From NCBI GenBank assembly GCA_047629415.1, contig JBLHWZ010000058.1, forward strand, positions 1 to 23,596: a DNA stretch of 23,596 nucleotides, in the 5' to 3' direction. The position numbers were made by a program, and so were the translations under genes. Source of the stretch: CBDUJZ01 sp047629415. Lineage in GTDB: Bacteria > Myxococcota_A > Bradymonadia > REDH01. Below are positions 8,116 to 15,433 of the stretch, one piece after another. The notes beneath the pieces were generated by a model that worked only from the letters and a program-made list of their open reading frames with translations, ran no database searches and had not been told where the DNA came from. The first letter of the stretch is position 1. Each line of letters begins with the position of its first letter.

Positions 8116-9192
8116 ATGACCGCAGAATACGAAGACGTTCTTATCACCGGATTCCCAGGGTTCGTCGGCACGCGGCTGGTGCGGACATTGGTTTCCGCGC
8201 AGCCCGAGCAACGTTTCGCCTTGGTCGTCGAGCCAAGATTCGAGACGCTCGCAATTGAGGTTTGTGAGCAGATTCAGGCAGCCGATCCTTCGTTCGAAGG
8301 GCGGTGGCGTGTCTTACCCGGTGACATTCGAGAGCCGGGTCTTGGCGTCGCCACCGAGCACGCCAACAAACTGCGAGAGACGGTCCGCCATGTTTGGCAT
8401 GTCGCCGCGATCTACGATCTAGCCGTGCCGAAGGAACTCGCCGAGGCAGTGAACGTAACCGGGACGGAGCGGGTGCTCGATTTCTGCGCGTCGGCGCCAA
8501 ATCTGGAGCGCCTCTTCCACACATCGTCGATCGTCGTCGCCGGGGACCGCGAGGGGCACGTAAGCGAAGCCGAACTCGACGAGGGGCAGTCGTTCCGGAA
8601 CCACTATGAGTCCACGAAGTTTGCGTCGGAAGTTGCCGTCCGGAAACGCCGAGACTCGATCCCAACTGTCATCTTCCGCCCCGGCGTAGTCGTCGGTGAT
8701 TCGGTGACCGGAGTGACGCCAAAGGCTGATGGCCCCTACCTAATGGTCCGAGCGGCCCTGCGGACTCCGGCGTTTCTACCGTACGCTCAAGTGGGCTCAG
8801 AAGTGACGCGAATGCACATTGTGCCTGTGGACTTTTTGGTCAACGCAATGGTCCACATTAGCGCCCAAGACTCAGCGGTCGGACAGACATTTCAAGTCAC
8901 GGACACCAATCCGATGACGATGCACGAGTACGTGAATCTGACGTTGGCAGCGCTGGGACGTAAGCCGGCGAGTCAGACCGTCTCAAAGGCTGCGGTGGAG
9001 CGTGTGCTCAAGTTCAAGTTCATCCAGAAACTGGCGGGCATTCCGCTAGAGTCACTCAACTATGTCGACCAAGACGTGAGTTTCGACACCAGTAACCTTA
9101 GGGCCGCGCTAGGCGATCAACTCGCGTGTCCGCCACTGGCAGACTACTGGCCGCGGCTGGTCCAGTGGTTGGTCAGGCACCCGGAGATCTAG
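8116..9192 (+). CDS. Extended SDR-family NAD(P)-dependent oxidoreductase
   Basis: From the ATG at 8116 the product is 358 residues and begins right before the Rossmann motif ITGFPGFVG (Gly12, Gly15, Gly18). An SDR active site follows: TSS at 136-138 and YESTK with Tyr164 and Lys168. FRPGVVVGDSVTG is typical of extended SDRs. The C-terminal substrate-binding part is of the NAD_binding_4 (fatty acyl-CoA or thioester reductase-like) or 3-beta-HSD type, so an acyl or steroid-like substrate is possible but unproved. The frame stays open back to ATG 7984. Those extra 44 residues are low in homology-like character and would overlap the start of the divergent lipoprotein gene, so I prefer 8116. ATGs at 8077 and 8089 are alternatives. 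The stop codon lies in the first degenerate unit of the downstream 24-bp array. Confidence 0.85.
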   Translation: MTAEYEDVLITGFPGFVGTRLVRTLVSAQPEQRFALVVEPRFETLAIEVCEQIQAADPSFEGRWRVLPGDIREPGLGVATEHANKLRETVRHVWHVAAIYDLAVPKELAEAVNVTGTERVLDFCASAPNLERLFHTSSIVVAGDREGHVSEAELDEGQSFRNHYESTKFASEVAVRKRRDSIPTVIFRPGVVVGDSVTGVTPKADGPYLMVRAALRTPAFLPYAQVGSEVTRMHIVPVDFLVNAMVHISAQDSAVGQTFQVTDTNPMTMHEYVNLTLAALGRKPASQTVSKAAVERVLKFKFIQKLAGIPLESLNYVDQDVSFDTSNLRAALGDQLACPPLADYWPRLVQWLVRHPEI

Positions 9193-9350
9193 TTCGAGCT
9201 GATCACGAGTTCTAGTCTCGGGCTGATCACGAGCTCTAGTCTCGGGCTGATCACGAGCTCTAGTCTCGGGCTGATCACGAGCTCTAGTCTCGGGCTGATC
9301 ACGAGCTCTAGTCTCGGACTGATCACGAACTCTAGTCTCGGGCTGATCAC
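9188..9350. repeat. 24-bp tandem repeat array, about seven units
   Basis: The core CTGATCACGAGCTCTAG starts at 9199, 9223, 9247, 9271, 9295 and 9319, with a truncated copy (CTGATCAC) at 9343. The period is exactly 24 bp. The central units are identical, while the first and the last full units carry single-base differences, the usual pattern of an array that grows and is homogenised from the middle. TCTAG at 9188-9192, containing the SDR stop codon, looks like a degenerate start of the array. Each unit has the palindromes TGATCA and GAGCTC. The minus strand stays open as an RDQPETRA octapeptide repeat, but I do not regard that as a gene. The array ends about 120 bp before the transposase start. 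Confidence 0.95.
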
Positions 9351-9469
9351 AGGGAGGGACGAGTTTGGCCACTACGGCTACGGAACGAGTCGTCCGTTGG
9401 GCTAACTGGGCGCAACAGTGCTGTGCTGCGCTCGAACAAGGAGGGACACCACCTTGTTTGAGGGACCCC

Positions 9470-10369
9470 ATGACTCCGCCCCGCGAAATCGCCGCCGGCC
9501 AGACGTTCGAGATCACGTCCCGCGCCATCAACCGCACCTTTTTCTTCGCGCCGACCGGCGTGATTACACAGCTCTTCATGTTCCTGCTGGGCGTATATGC
9601 GAAGCGGCGCGGGATCATCCTCTACGGGGTGGTGCTCATGTCGAACCACTATCACCTGTTGGGGCTCGACCTGCGCGGAAACCTGCCGGACTTTGTGCGA
9701 GACCTAAACTCGATTTTCGCACGCGCTTTGAACGTTCACCACGGCAAGGACGACAAGATCTGGTCGGGTGATGGCTACCATCTGGTGCGACCGATCAACC
9801 CAGAGGACGTCATGCATCGCATGGTCTACTTGGCGGCAAACCCGGCAGCCGCGGGCCTCGTTAATCGCGCCGATGAGTTCCCCGGCGCGGTGGTCACACC
9901 GGGGAGAATCGGCGTCGCGAAGACCTATCGTCGCCCGGACTTCTTCTTCAGCGATCGCGGTGGGTGGCCTGAAACCATCGACATCACCTTCGAGGTTCCG
10001 GCTTGCATGGAGATGACGAAGAGGGACTACGTCGCTGCTTTCTCGGAGGCGCTGAGTGAGCGCGAATGGCGGCATCGGCGAGAGCGTCGTGCGAAGGGCA
10101 AGGGGATCATCGGTGCCGCTGCGTGCCGGCTAGTTACTCCAGCCGAGCGTGCGAAGACGGGTGAGAAGCACGGACGCCAGAAGTTCGCGATTGCGTGTAA
10201 AGACGACGCATGTCGGGTGGCGTCGATCCGGCGCGTGAGAGCGTTTCGGGAGGCTTACGCGGTGGCACTCGAAGAGTGGCGCGGAGACGTCTCGGGGGTG
10301 GTTTTTCCGCATGGCACGTGGTGGGTGCGACGTTTTGCTGGTGCGTCGGTCCGTCCTGCGCCCGACTGA
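9470..10369 (+). CDS. Y1/IS200-like transposase of the RAYT type
   Basis: This 299-residue protein belongs to the Y1 single-strand transposases, close to REP-associated tyrosine transposases (RAYT). The N-terminal TPPREIAAGQTFEITSRAIN resembles myxobacterial members. The HUH motif MSNHYHLL has His60 and His62. MVYLAANPAAAGLV (Tyr120) matches the family's Y-x-x-x-N-P segment. The exact catalytic Tyr is not certain from sequence alone. I place the start at ATG 9470, preceded by AGGGA at 9461-9465. The frame is open from a TTG at 9365, but the extra 35 residues do not look like the family. Such enzymes process palindromic, single-stranded DNA ends. Here a 24-bp array lies upstream and hairpins lie directly downstream. 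The gene is complete and may be active. Family members are often domesticated single-copy genes. Confidence 0.88.
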   Translation: MTPPREIAAGQTFEITSRAINRTFFFAPTGVITQLFMFLLGVYAKRRGIILYGVVLMSNHYHLLGLDLRGNLPDFVRDLNSIFARALNVHHGKDDKIWSGDGYHLVRPINPEDVMHRMVYLAANPAAAGLVNRADEFPGAVVTPGRIGVAKTYRRPDFFFSDRGGWPETIDITFEVPACMEMTKRDYVAAFSEALSEREWRHRRERRAKGKGIIGAAACRLVTPAERAKTGEKHGRQKFAIACKDDACRVASIRRVRAFREAYAVALEEWRGDVSGVVFPHGTWWVRRFAGASVRPAPD

Positions 10370-10374
10370 GCGGA

Positions 10375-10388
10375 GCCCCTTTAGGGGC
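10375..10388. repeat. Hairpin just after the transposase stop (REP-like candidate)
   Basis: GCCCC (10375-10379) pairs perfectly with GGGGC (10384-10388) around a TTTA loop, 5 bp after the transposase stop codon. It continues into GGAGCGACGAGCGAAGCGAG. A short GC stem with a 4-nt loop next to a RAYT gene is what a REP or transposon end could look like. It could equally be a terminator stem, although no T-run follows. Confidence 0.4.
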
Positions 10389-10653
10389 GGAGCGACGAGC
10401 GAAGCGAGTTTGGGGAGAAGAGCGATGCACGCCGCCGGCGCAGCCGGCAACGTGCGTCGTTTCTTCTCGGTCGCGAAGACAGCGGCTGCGCTTTCGGCCC
10501 CAAGGGCCTGGTTTCTGCCTCGATTCGGCGTCGGATTCGGCGCTGCGCCTCGACGGCCGATATCCGGACCGGCGTTTTGCTTCCGGACCTTCGGGCAGGA
10601 TCAGAAGCAGGCAGGATCAGGAGCAGGAGGGATTTGCGGGTTCGGCCTCACCG
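10389..10653. other. Transposase tail region without a gene
   Basis: About 265 bp between the transposase hairpin and the end of the vWA lipoprotein gene hold no convincing coding region. Visible structures are GCCGGCGCAGCCGGC (two GCCGGC palindromes around a short spacer, near 10436-10450) and two tandem 16-bp near-identical units at 10594-10625. The region may be the right flank of the mobile unit. Confidence 0.5.
10594..10625. repeat. 16-bp tandem repeat, two copies
   Basis: GGCAGGATCAGAAGCA is followed directly by GGCAGGATCAGGAGCA, which differs at one base. It is non-coding, about 30 bp from the end of the vWA lipoprotein gene. Both units contain GGATCAG, loosely recalling the TGATCA core of the array on the other side of the transposase. 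That similarity is short and may be chance. Confidence 0.85.
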
Positions 10654-11799
10654 TTAGAACTTCACGCAGTTGAAGATGATGCTGATTTCGTCGTCGGCTT
10701 CGAAGCCCTCACCGCAGAGCGTTGGGCATACGTGGATCGCTGTCGGCACGGCGGGATCGTCGAAGTACCAGCCTGGCTCGGAATCGCAGAACGCCGAACT
10801 AGCGATTGCTGGGAGCGGCTCGCCGTTCCGCGTTACGTCGACATCGGTGAAATCGATTCGCACCGCTTCGTCGAGTTCCGGTACTCCAAACTCGCAGGGG
10901 AGGGCAGCCGAGATCGCCACGTTCGAGCCGATCGCGTCGAAGATCGGATCCCAATCGGCGTCGCAGATGTTTGCGGTCGTGCCGCCCGTGAGACCCGCTA
11001 GGTCACGGTAGTGCACGCCTTCGCGCACCGCATTCCCGTAAGGGCCGGTGCACGCACCATCCATCGAGGCGATTGCGTGGAACACGAATTCTTCGTGGCC
11101 GAGCGCAGGAAGCGAGTCGGCGAGATACGATGGCTCCTGGTACGACTCATCATCTGTCACGACGATAATGTGGAGAAGGGCGTTGTCCCGAAGGAACCAC
11201 TCGTACCCCCACCAGTACTCCATCAGGAGTTCCATCGCGTTTCGGCTGTAGACCTGTCGCACCAAGTGCAGGTAGCGCTCCCCGTCGACATCGGGGCACG
11301 TGAGCCCACCGGAGAGGGGGGGCGGCACACACACTGTATCGTCAGCGAGCATCACCACGCGGATGTCGAGTCCCGAGCCAAGTAGGCGACCAACAAAGTC
11401 GTTCAGGCTCTGCTCGACGATCTCCGTCTCTTCATACATTGACTCCGAAGTATCGATCGCCCAGACGATGTCGATTGGCCGGAAGACCTCGATCGGTGTC
11501 GCGGACACTTCCGCGCACTCTTCGCTGCGGACCTCCGCGTCTTCGTCGTCGCCGTCCAGTTCCACAGCGGAGCCTGAATCTGAACTCTCCTCAATTGCAT
11601 CCGGTAGGGAGCCAGCGTCGAGCTCGGCCAGGTCGGTCTCGACGTCGTTGTCGTACCGAACCGTATTGCGGTCCAACTCCACCTCATCTTCAGCGGGACT
11701 GCCGGAACAGCCGCTCAGAGCCGCCACAACCACTAGGGCCCCGGTCCTTCGGCTCATGCAGGCTCTCAGCCACTCGCTCAAGGTCACATGTTGTTTCAT
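10654..11799 (-). CDS. von Willebrand factor A-domain lipoprotein
   Basis: This 381-residue predicted lipoprotein has the lipobox LSGC at residues 28-31. Met15 is an alternative start that would give a shorter and more typical signal peptide (MSRRTGALVVVAALSGC). An acidic linker runs from about 32 to 95. The vWA domain starts near 105 and has an intact MIDAS metal site: DTSES (Asp116, Ser118, Ser120) and VVTDDES (Asp216-217). Several cysteines (CVPP, LTCPD, GACTG, NICDAD, LPCEFG and the C-terminal CPTLCGEG and FNCVKF) suggest disulfides in an extracytoplasmic protein. Such domains bind a protein or surface ligand through a divalent metal. The partner is unknown. It is 58 bp downstream of the pentapeptide-repeat gene on the same strand, so an operon is possible. 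Confidence 0.85.
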   Translation of the reverse strand: MKQHVTLSEWLRACMSRRTGALVVVAALSGCSGSPAEDEVELDRNTVRYDNDVETDLAELDAGSLPDAIEESSDSGSAVELDGDDEDAEVRSEECAEVSATPIEVFRPIDIVWAIDTSESMYEETEIVEQSLNDFVGRLLGSGLDIRVVMLADDTVCVPPPLSGGLTCPDVDGERYLHLVRQVYSRNAMELLMEYWWGYEWFLRDNALLHIIVVTDDESYQEPSYLADSLPALGHEEFVFHAIASMDGACTGPYGNAVREGVHYRDLAGLTGGTTANICDADWDPIFDAIGSNVAISAALPCEFGVPELDEAVRIDFTDVDVTRNGEPLPAIASSAFCDSEPGWYFDDPAVPTAIHVCPTLCGEGFEADDEISIIFNCVKF

Positions 11800-11857
11800 A
11801 CGCGCACGCTAGCGAATGCGTGGGTCCGGGCCAACATGCGGCGTTCTGGCCGCGTGA

Positions 11858-12454
11858 CTAGTCGAAGCCCTTAACTACGAGTCCTGAACGCCTCGCGAGT
11901 TCAACAGCAGTTTCGGGCCCAATGATTGCGCCGCGCGCATCCGCGGTCCCCGGATCGATGAAGACGCCTGTCGAAGTCGAGAAATCCGCCTTCTTCAGCT
12001 TTGCCCGATCGAACGACGACCGCTGGAGTTCGCACTCGTGAAACTGAACACCTCGCGCATCAGCGCCGGTGAAGTCGACCTCGAGGAGGCGACACTCGGT
12101 AAACGAGACTCCGTTGAGGCCCATGCCCGAGAAGGAGGCGTAGTCGAGCGTGCAGCCCTTGAATGTGGCGTCGAAGGCGAGCGCTGCGTCTGACCAGTCG
12201 ATTCCGAGAAGCTTGGAGTCATGGAAAGCGACGCCCGAGAACGATGTGGACTCCAAGCGCAAGCTGGAGAGGTCACACAGATGGAACTCGCAATCCTCGA
12301 ACCCGACGTCTGTGAGCGTCGAACCGCTGAAACTGCAACTCCGAAACGTGCATCCGACGAACTCGGCGCCGTGAAGCTTCCGATCCGAGAGCAGTGCGGT
12401 ATCGAACTCCTCGTCCGAATAGAGTTTGTTGTTGCACAGGAGTACTTGCGTCAT
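11858..12454 (-). CDS. Pentapeptide-repeat protein
   Basis: This 198-residue protein is built of A(D/N)LxX-type pentapeptide repeats from about residue 26 to 160, for example LHGAEFVGCTFRSCSFSGS and LKKADFSTS. It should fold as a right-handed quadrilateral beta-helix. The C-terminal FIDPGTADARGAIIGPETAVELARRSG resembles the capping region of Qnr-like proteins, some of which mimic DNA and protect gyrase, but a resistance role here is only a possibility. No signal peptide is present, so the protein is cytoplasmic. I chose ATG 12454. ATG 12484 would add ten residues and has GGTGG upstream. The frame stays open much further upstream through the CPXCG and kinase genes, but that part is not coding. 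It is divergent from the CPXCG gene, 57 bp away. Confidence 0.85.
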   Translation of the reverse strand: MTQVLLCNNKLYSDEEFDTALLSDRKLHGAEFVGCTFRSCSFSGSTLTDVGFEDCEFHLCDLSSLRLESTSFSGVAFHDSKLLGIDWSDAALAFDATFKGCTLDYASFSGMGLNGVSFTECRLLEVDFTGADARGVQFHECELQRSSFDRAKLKKADFSTSTGVFIDPGTADARGAIIGPETAVELARRSGLVVKGFD

Positions 12455-12511
12455 CGTCCTTCGGTCGCCAGATGTCGGTGACATGTCTACCACCCGTTTT
12501 CCGGCATCTCC

Positions 12512-12706
12512 ATGAGCTACGATAGGGCCCCGATTTCGTATGTACCCGCCGAATGTCCGTGGTGCTTTGAGCCCGGCGAAATCAGCGTCGAGGCTGACCT
12601 GGAGGGAGAGTTCGTAGTGGATTGCGAGGTCTGCTGTCGCCCCTGGCAGGTGACGGTCAAGTGGCACGGTTCGGAACCCCAGGTTCGAGTCGCGCGTTCG
12701 GACTAA
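12512..12706 (+). CDS. CPXCG-motif cysteine-rich small protein
   Basis: This 64-residue protein of the CPXCG (PF14255-like) family has a zinc-ribbon pattern: Cys15-Pro-Trp-Cys18 and Cys38-Glu-Val-Cys41-Cys42, followed by RPWQVTVKW. The family motif normally reads CPxCGE; here Gly is replaced by Phe (CPWCFE). Members are small cytoplasmic proteins of unknown function, probably with one zinc bound by the four cysteines. The length is typical. The start ATG is 57 bp from the divergent pentapeptide-repeat gene start, so the two may share a promoter region. The kinase gene begins 79 bp downstream on the same strand and could be in the same transcript. Confidence 0.85.
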   Translation: MSYDRAPISYVPAECPWCFEPGEISVEADLEGEFVVDCEVCCRPWQVTVKWHGSEPQVRVARSD

Positions 12707-12785
12707 CCCGGCTGCAGTTCTCCCAGTGGGCGTCTCGATTCGTGGAGCTTGATGAGAGACCAAGCGTGGTGGATTATGCCAAGCG

Positions 12786-14237
12786 ATGGTTCCGACGCAA
12801 ACCCCGATAAAACTCTCCACCTTCCAAGCTTTTAGGGAGGTCCCGAGGGATGCTCTTTTACGGCTCGAAGAGCTGGCCGTTGAGGTTCGATATCGGGCTG
12901 GGGAGACCATCGTGGTGGAGGGCGACTCCGGCGACAGGCTCTTTCTGTTGCAGTCGGGCCGTGCGTACGCGACGGTTCCTGGCAAGGACGGGCGGCCGTT
13001 CAACGACTTTATGGAGCCAGGTGATGTCTTCGGCGAGATGTCTCTGCTTACCGGAAAGCTGCGGAGCGCGAGCATCACGGCCGAGAGTGATCTTGTCTGC
13101 CTCGAAGTTCCGTTCGGCCCCCTCCGCGGACTTTTCGGCACCCACCCAGAACTAGCGGCGTTCCTTACAAGCACCGTGGGAAGACGCCTGCTCGCTCGCG
13201 ACGGGATTCGCGAGGTCGCCGGCTACGAACTGGAAGGACCGCTCGGGGACGGAGGATTCGCCAGGGTCTTCAGCGCTGTTAACCCGACGAGCGGGGAGCG
13301 TGTCGCGATCAAGATGCTCCGCCATGAGTTGGTGTGGCGGAAGGAATACGCCAAGAGATTCCGCCGCGAAGCGCGTGTGATTCAGCGCATCGTGCACCCC
13401 GGCGTCGTGCAGGTGTTCGGGGCGCAAGATGCTTACGCGACGATCTTTATCATCATGGAGTTGGTGCCGGGGCACGATCTGATTCAGCGCCTCATCGACT
13501 ACGGCCCACTGCCGGCTGCGGAAGTTCGATTCATCTTTCGTGAGGTGGCGTTGGCGCTGCACGAGGCGCATCAGAAGCGCATCGTGCACCGGGACGTCAA
13601 ACCCGCGAATATCCTCGTGACACCAGACGGCAGAGTGAAACTCGTCGACTTCGGCGTGGCGTTGATGCCAGAGGAGGCGAGTACCTCTGGAAAGCCTGGC
13701 GCTTTCACCGGGACTCCCCACTATTCGGCGCCAGAGCATGTGTTGGATCAGGCGATGGACGGCCGCACGGATCTCTTTATGCTTGGCGTTACGGCGTTCG
13801 AGTTGCTCAAGGGGCATACCCCCCACGAGTCGGAAACTGCGGTTTCCGTGATGCTCAAGCACGTCGGCACTGACATGCCTGATCCCCGTCGCATGGCGGA
13901 CATTCCTGCTGACCTCGGCGAGTTGATCTATCATTGTACCCGTCGCAGGCCGCACGATCGCTTCGACTCGTGTGAACACGCTGTACGCTTCCTCGAGTCC
14001 CAAGGAGGTGCACTGACCCCACCGGTCGCACGGCCCAAACCGGACGAAATCTTCAGCCGCCATGAGCTCTCCCCGTCCGTCGAATTTGCGCCCACGATCG
14101 CCGAGGTTCCACTCATTCTTGCTCCAAAGTTGCTCAGCCCGCCGGAGACGGATTTGGACGTCCTCAGCGGGGTCTTCCACACTGAGATTGAGATGGAACT
14201 CGAGACGGGCGAGATGGTCGAGAGCGAAAAGGAATAG
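12786..14237 (+). CDS. Cyclic-nucleotide-binding domain / Ser-Thr protein kinase fusion
   Basis: This 483-residue soluble protein joins two signalling domains. Residues about 10-130 form a CRP/PKA-R-type cyclic-nucleotide-binding domain with GDRLFLLQSGRA and the phosphate-binding cassette FGEMSLLTGKLRSAS (Glu84, Arg93 intact). Residues about 147-408 form a Hanks-type kinase: glycine loop GPLGDGGFARV (151-161), VAIK Lys176, HRDVKPAN with catalytic Asp270, DFG Asp288, and SAPEH. All key catalytic residues are present, so activity is expected. The inferred model is that cAMP or cGMP binding at the N-terminus regulates the kinase in cis, as in eukaryotic PKG. A tail of about 75 residues (409-483) ends in an acidic stretch and has no membrane segment, unlike many bacterial kinases. 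The ATG has no Shine-Dalgarno. Substrates are unknown. Confidence 0.92.
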   Translation: MVPTQTPIKLSTFQAFREVPRDALLRLEELAVEVRYRAGETIVVEGDSGDRLFLLQSGRAYATVPGKDGRPFNDFMEPGDVFGEMSLLTGKLRSASITAESDLVCLEVPFGPLRGLFGTHPELAAFLTSTVGRRLLARDGIREVAGYELEGPLGDGGFARVFSAVNPTSGERVAIKMLRHELVWRKEYAKRFRREARVIQRIVHPGVVQVFGAQDAYATIFIIMELVPGHDLIQRLIDYGPLPAAEVRFIFREVALALHEAHQKRIVHRDVKPANILVTPDGRVKLVDFGVALMPEEASTSGKPGAFTGTPHYSAPEHVLDQAMDGRTDLFMLGVTAFELLKGHTPHESETAVSVMLKHVGTDMPDPRRMADIPADLGELIYHCTRRRPHDRFDSCEHAVRFLESQGGALTPPVARPKPDEIFSRHELSPSVEFAPTIAEVPLILAPKLLSPPETDLDVLSGVFHTEIEMELETGEMVESEKE

Positions 14238-14394
14238 ACGCCGCGTCAGCGAGCGTATCCCTAGCCTAACCGGGGAGCTGCTGCGCCAGAAGGCGTGTTT
14301 GCATGCCTCCTTCCGGACGGTTCGGTACGCGTCGCTTGCCGGTGTTCCCTGACTGAATGATAGATAGCGCCCCACCCATTCAAGCCCGACGCCA

Positions 14395-15189
14395 ATGCTT
14401 CATACCGACATTCAGGACCACATCGCGACCGTCACGCTGACCTCACGAACAATGCCACCGGCGTTCTTCGACGCCGTCGGCGCAGCGTTCATTGAACTCT
14501 CGGCCAACAAGGACGTGCGCGCGGTTGTCCTGCGATCCGAGGAGAAGGCGTTCTCCTACGGCCTTGACCTGGGCGCGGCGTTCTCAACTCACGGTGATAA
14601 GCTCATGGGAGCCCCCACGGCCGGCCCGCGCCTTGAGTTGCGCTCACTCATTCGGGAGTGGCAAGAGGCGTTCACAGCGATCGCGCGCTGCCCCGTGCCC
14701 GTGATCTGTGCCGTTCACGGCGCATGCATCGGCGGCGGACTCGACCTGATCGCGGCCTGTGACATGCGTCTCGCATCGGCCGACGCGGTCTTCAGCCTCC
14801 GAGAAGTGAAGCTCGCTATTGTCGCCGACGTAGGCAGTCTTCAGCGCTTACCGGAGGTCATCGGACTCGCCAAGACGAAGGAGTTGGCTTTCACTGGCCG
14901 CGACTTTGGTTCCGAAGAGGCGTTGCAGATGGGCCTCCTCAACTCGGTCCACGCCGATCGAGACGAACTCCACGCCGCCGCACATTCGATGGCGACCGAG
15001 ATCGCAAACAACGCGCCCATCGCGGTGCGAGGGATTAAGCACGTTCTGGAGTGGGGCATCGGCAAGACAGTCGATGAGCGACTCGACTACGTCGCCATCT
15101 GGAACTCGGCGTTTCTCGCTTCCGCAGATCTTGGGGAGGCTGTGTCCGCATTCATGGAGCGCCGCGCCCCGAAGTTCACCGGCGACTGA
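14395..15189 (+). CDS. Crotonase-family dienoyl-CoA isomerase (ECH1-like)
   Basis: This 264-residue enoyl-CoA hydratase/isomerase superfamily protein is best compared with delta(3,5)-delta(2,4)-dienoyl-CoA isomerase. The oxyanion-hole region reads FSYGLDL and HGACIGGG. The acidic residues Asp117 (GLDLIAACD), Glu137 (LREV) and Asp145 (IVADVG) have the same spacing (20 and 8 residues) as the Asp-Glu-Asp triad of mammalian ECH1, and the surrounding VADVGSLQRLPEVIG matches that family closely. The product would be cytosolic and would isomerise dienoyl-CoA during oxidation of unsaturated fatty acids with odd-position double bonds. Unlike rat ECH1, it has no targeting peptide. The ATG start has no Shine-Dalgarno but fits the family N-terminus. 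The gene stands alone, 157 bp after the kinase gene. No other beta-oxidation gene is next to it. Confidence 0.88.
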   Translation: MLHTDIQDHIATVTLTSRTMPPAFFDAVGAAFIELSANKDVRAVVLRSEEKAFSYGLDLGAAFSTHGDKLMGAPTAGPRLELRSLIREWQEAFTAIARCPVPVICAVHGACIGGGLDLIAACDMRLASADAVFSLREVKLAIVADVGSLQRLPEVIGLAKTKELAFTGRDFGSEEALQMGLLNSVHADRDELHAAAHSMATEIANNAPIAVRGIKHVLEWGIGKTVDERLDYVAIWNSAFLASADLGEAVSAFMERRAPKFTGD

Positions 15190-15433
15190 TTTCTAATTCT
15201 CCACCCTTCGCTGACGAAGGTCGCTCCAGGACCGCAGGCCCCGCCAGTGGTGAGGGCGGCGAGAGGAAGAGAGCGGCTACCCGCGGGCCGAAGGTGTCGA
15301 GCGTTGCGCTTGTTTGGGGCTCGATGCTGAGAGTGTGGACTTAGCGTCGGTCTGTCGCTCTTGATACCTGTGTGTTTGCTGGCAAATCGCAGGTGATTGA
15401 TGCTACGGCAGGCCATCAATCTCACCCCCCACG
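15190..15433. other. Intergenic region with one hairpin
   Basis: The 244 bp between the ECH1-like and M28 genes hold no coding region I can support. A perfect 6-bp stem CCTTCG/CGAAGG with a CTGA loop lies at 15205-15220, 16 bp after the crotonase stop. It may be a weak terminator, but no T-run follows. The promoter for the three-lipoprotein cluster should lie in the rest, yet I see no clear boxes. Confidence 0.4.

Noticed and set aside
9365..9469. TTG start and 35-residue extension of the transposase
   Set aside because: The family N-terminus begins at the TPPREI segment, and AGGGA precedes ATG 9470.
9109..9618. Minus-strand 169-codon frame with repeated RDQPETRA octapeptides across the array
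   Set aside because: It stays open because the 24-bp unit is a multiple of three. The rest is antisense to the SDR and transposase genes and shows no family resemblance.
10210..11001. Plus-strand 263-codon frame after the transposase
   Set aside because: It overlaps the transposase 3' end and is antisense to the vWA lipoprotein. No family resemblance.
12455..13174. N-terminal extension of the pentapeptide-repeat frame
   Set aside because: It runs antisense through the CPXCG and kinase genes and has none of the repeat pattern, so I start the gene at 12454.
13152..14375. Minus-strand 407-codon frame opposite the kinase gene
   Set aside because: Entirely antisense to a kinase with all its motifs. 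Arg- and His-rich composition is typical of a GC-rich shadow frame.
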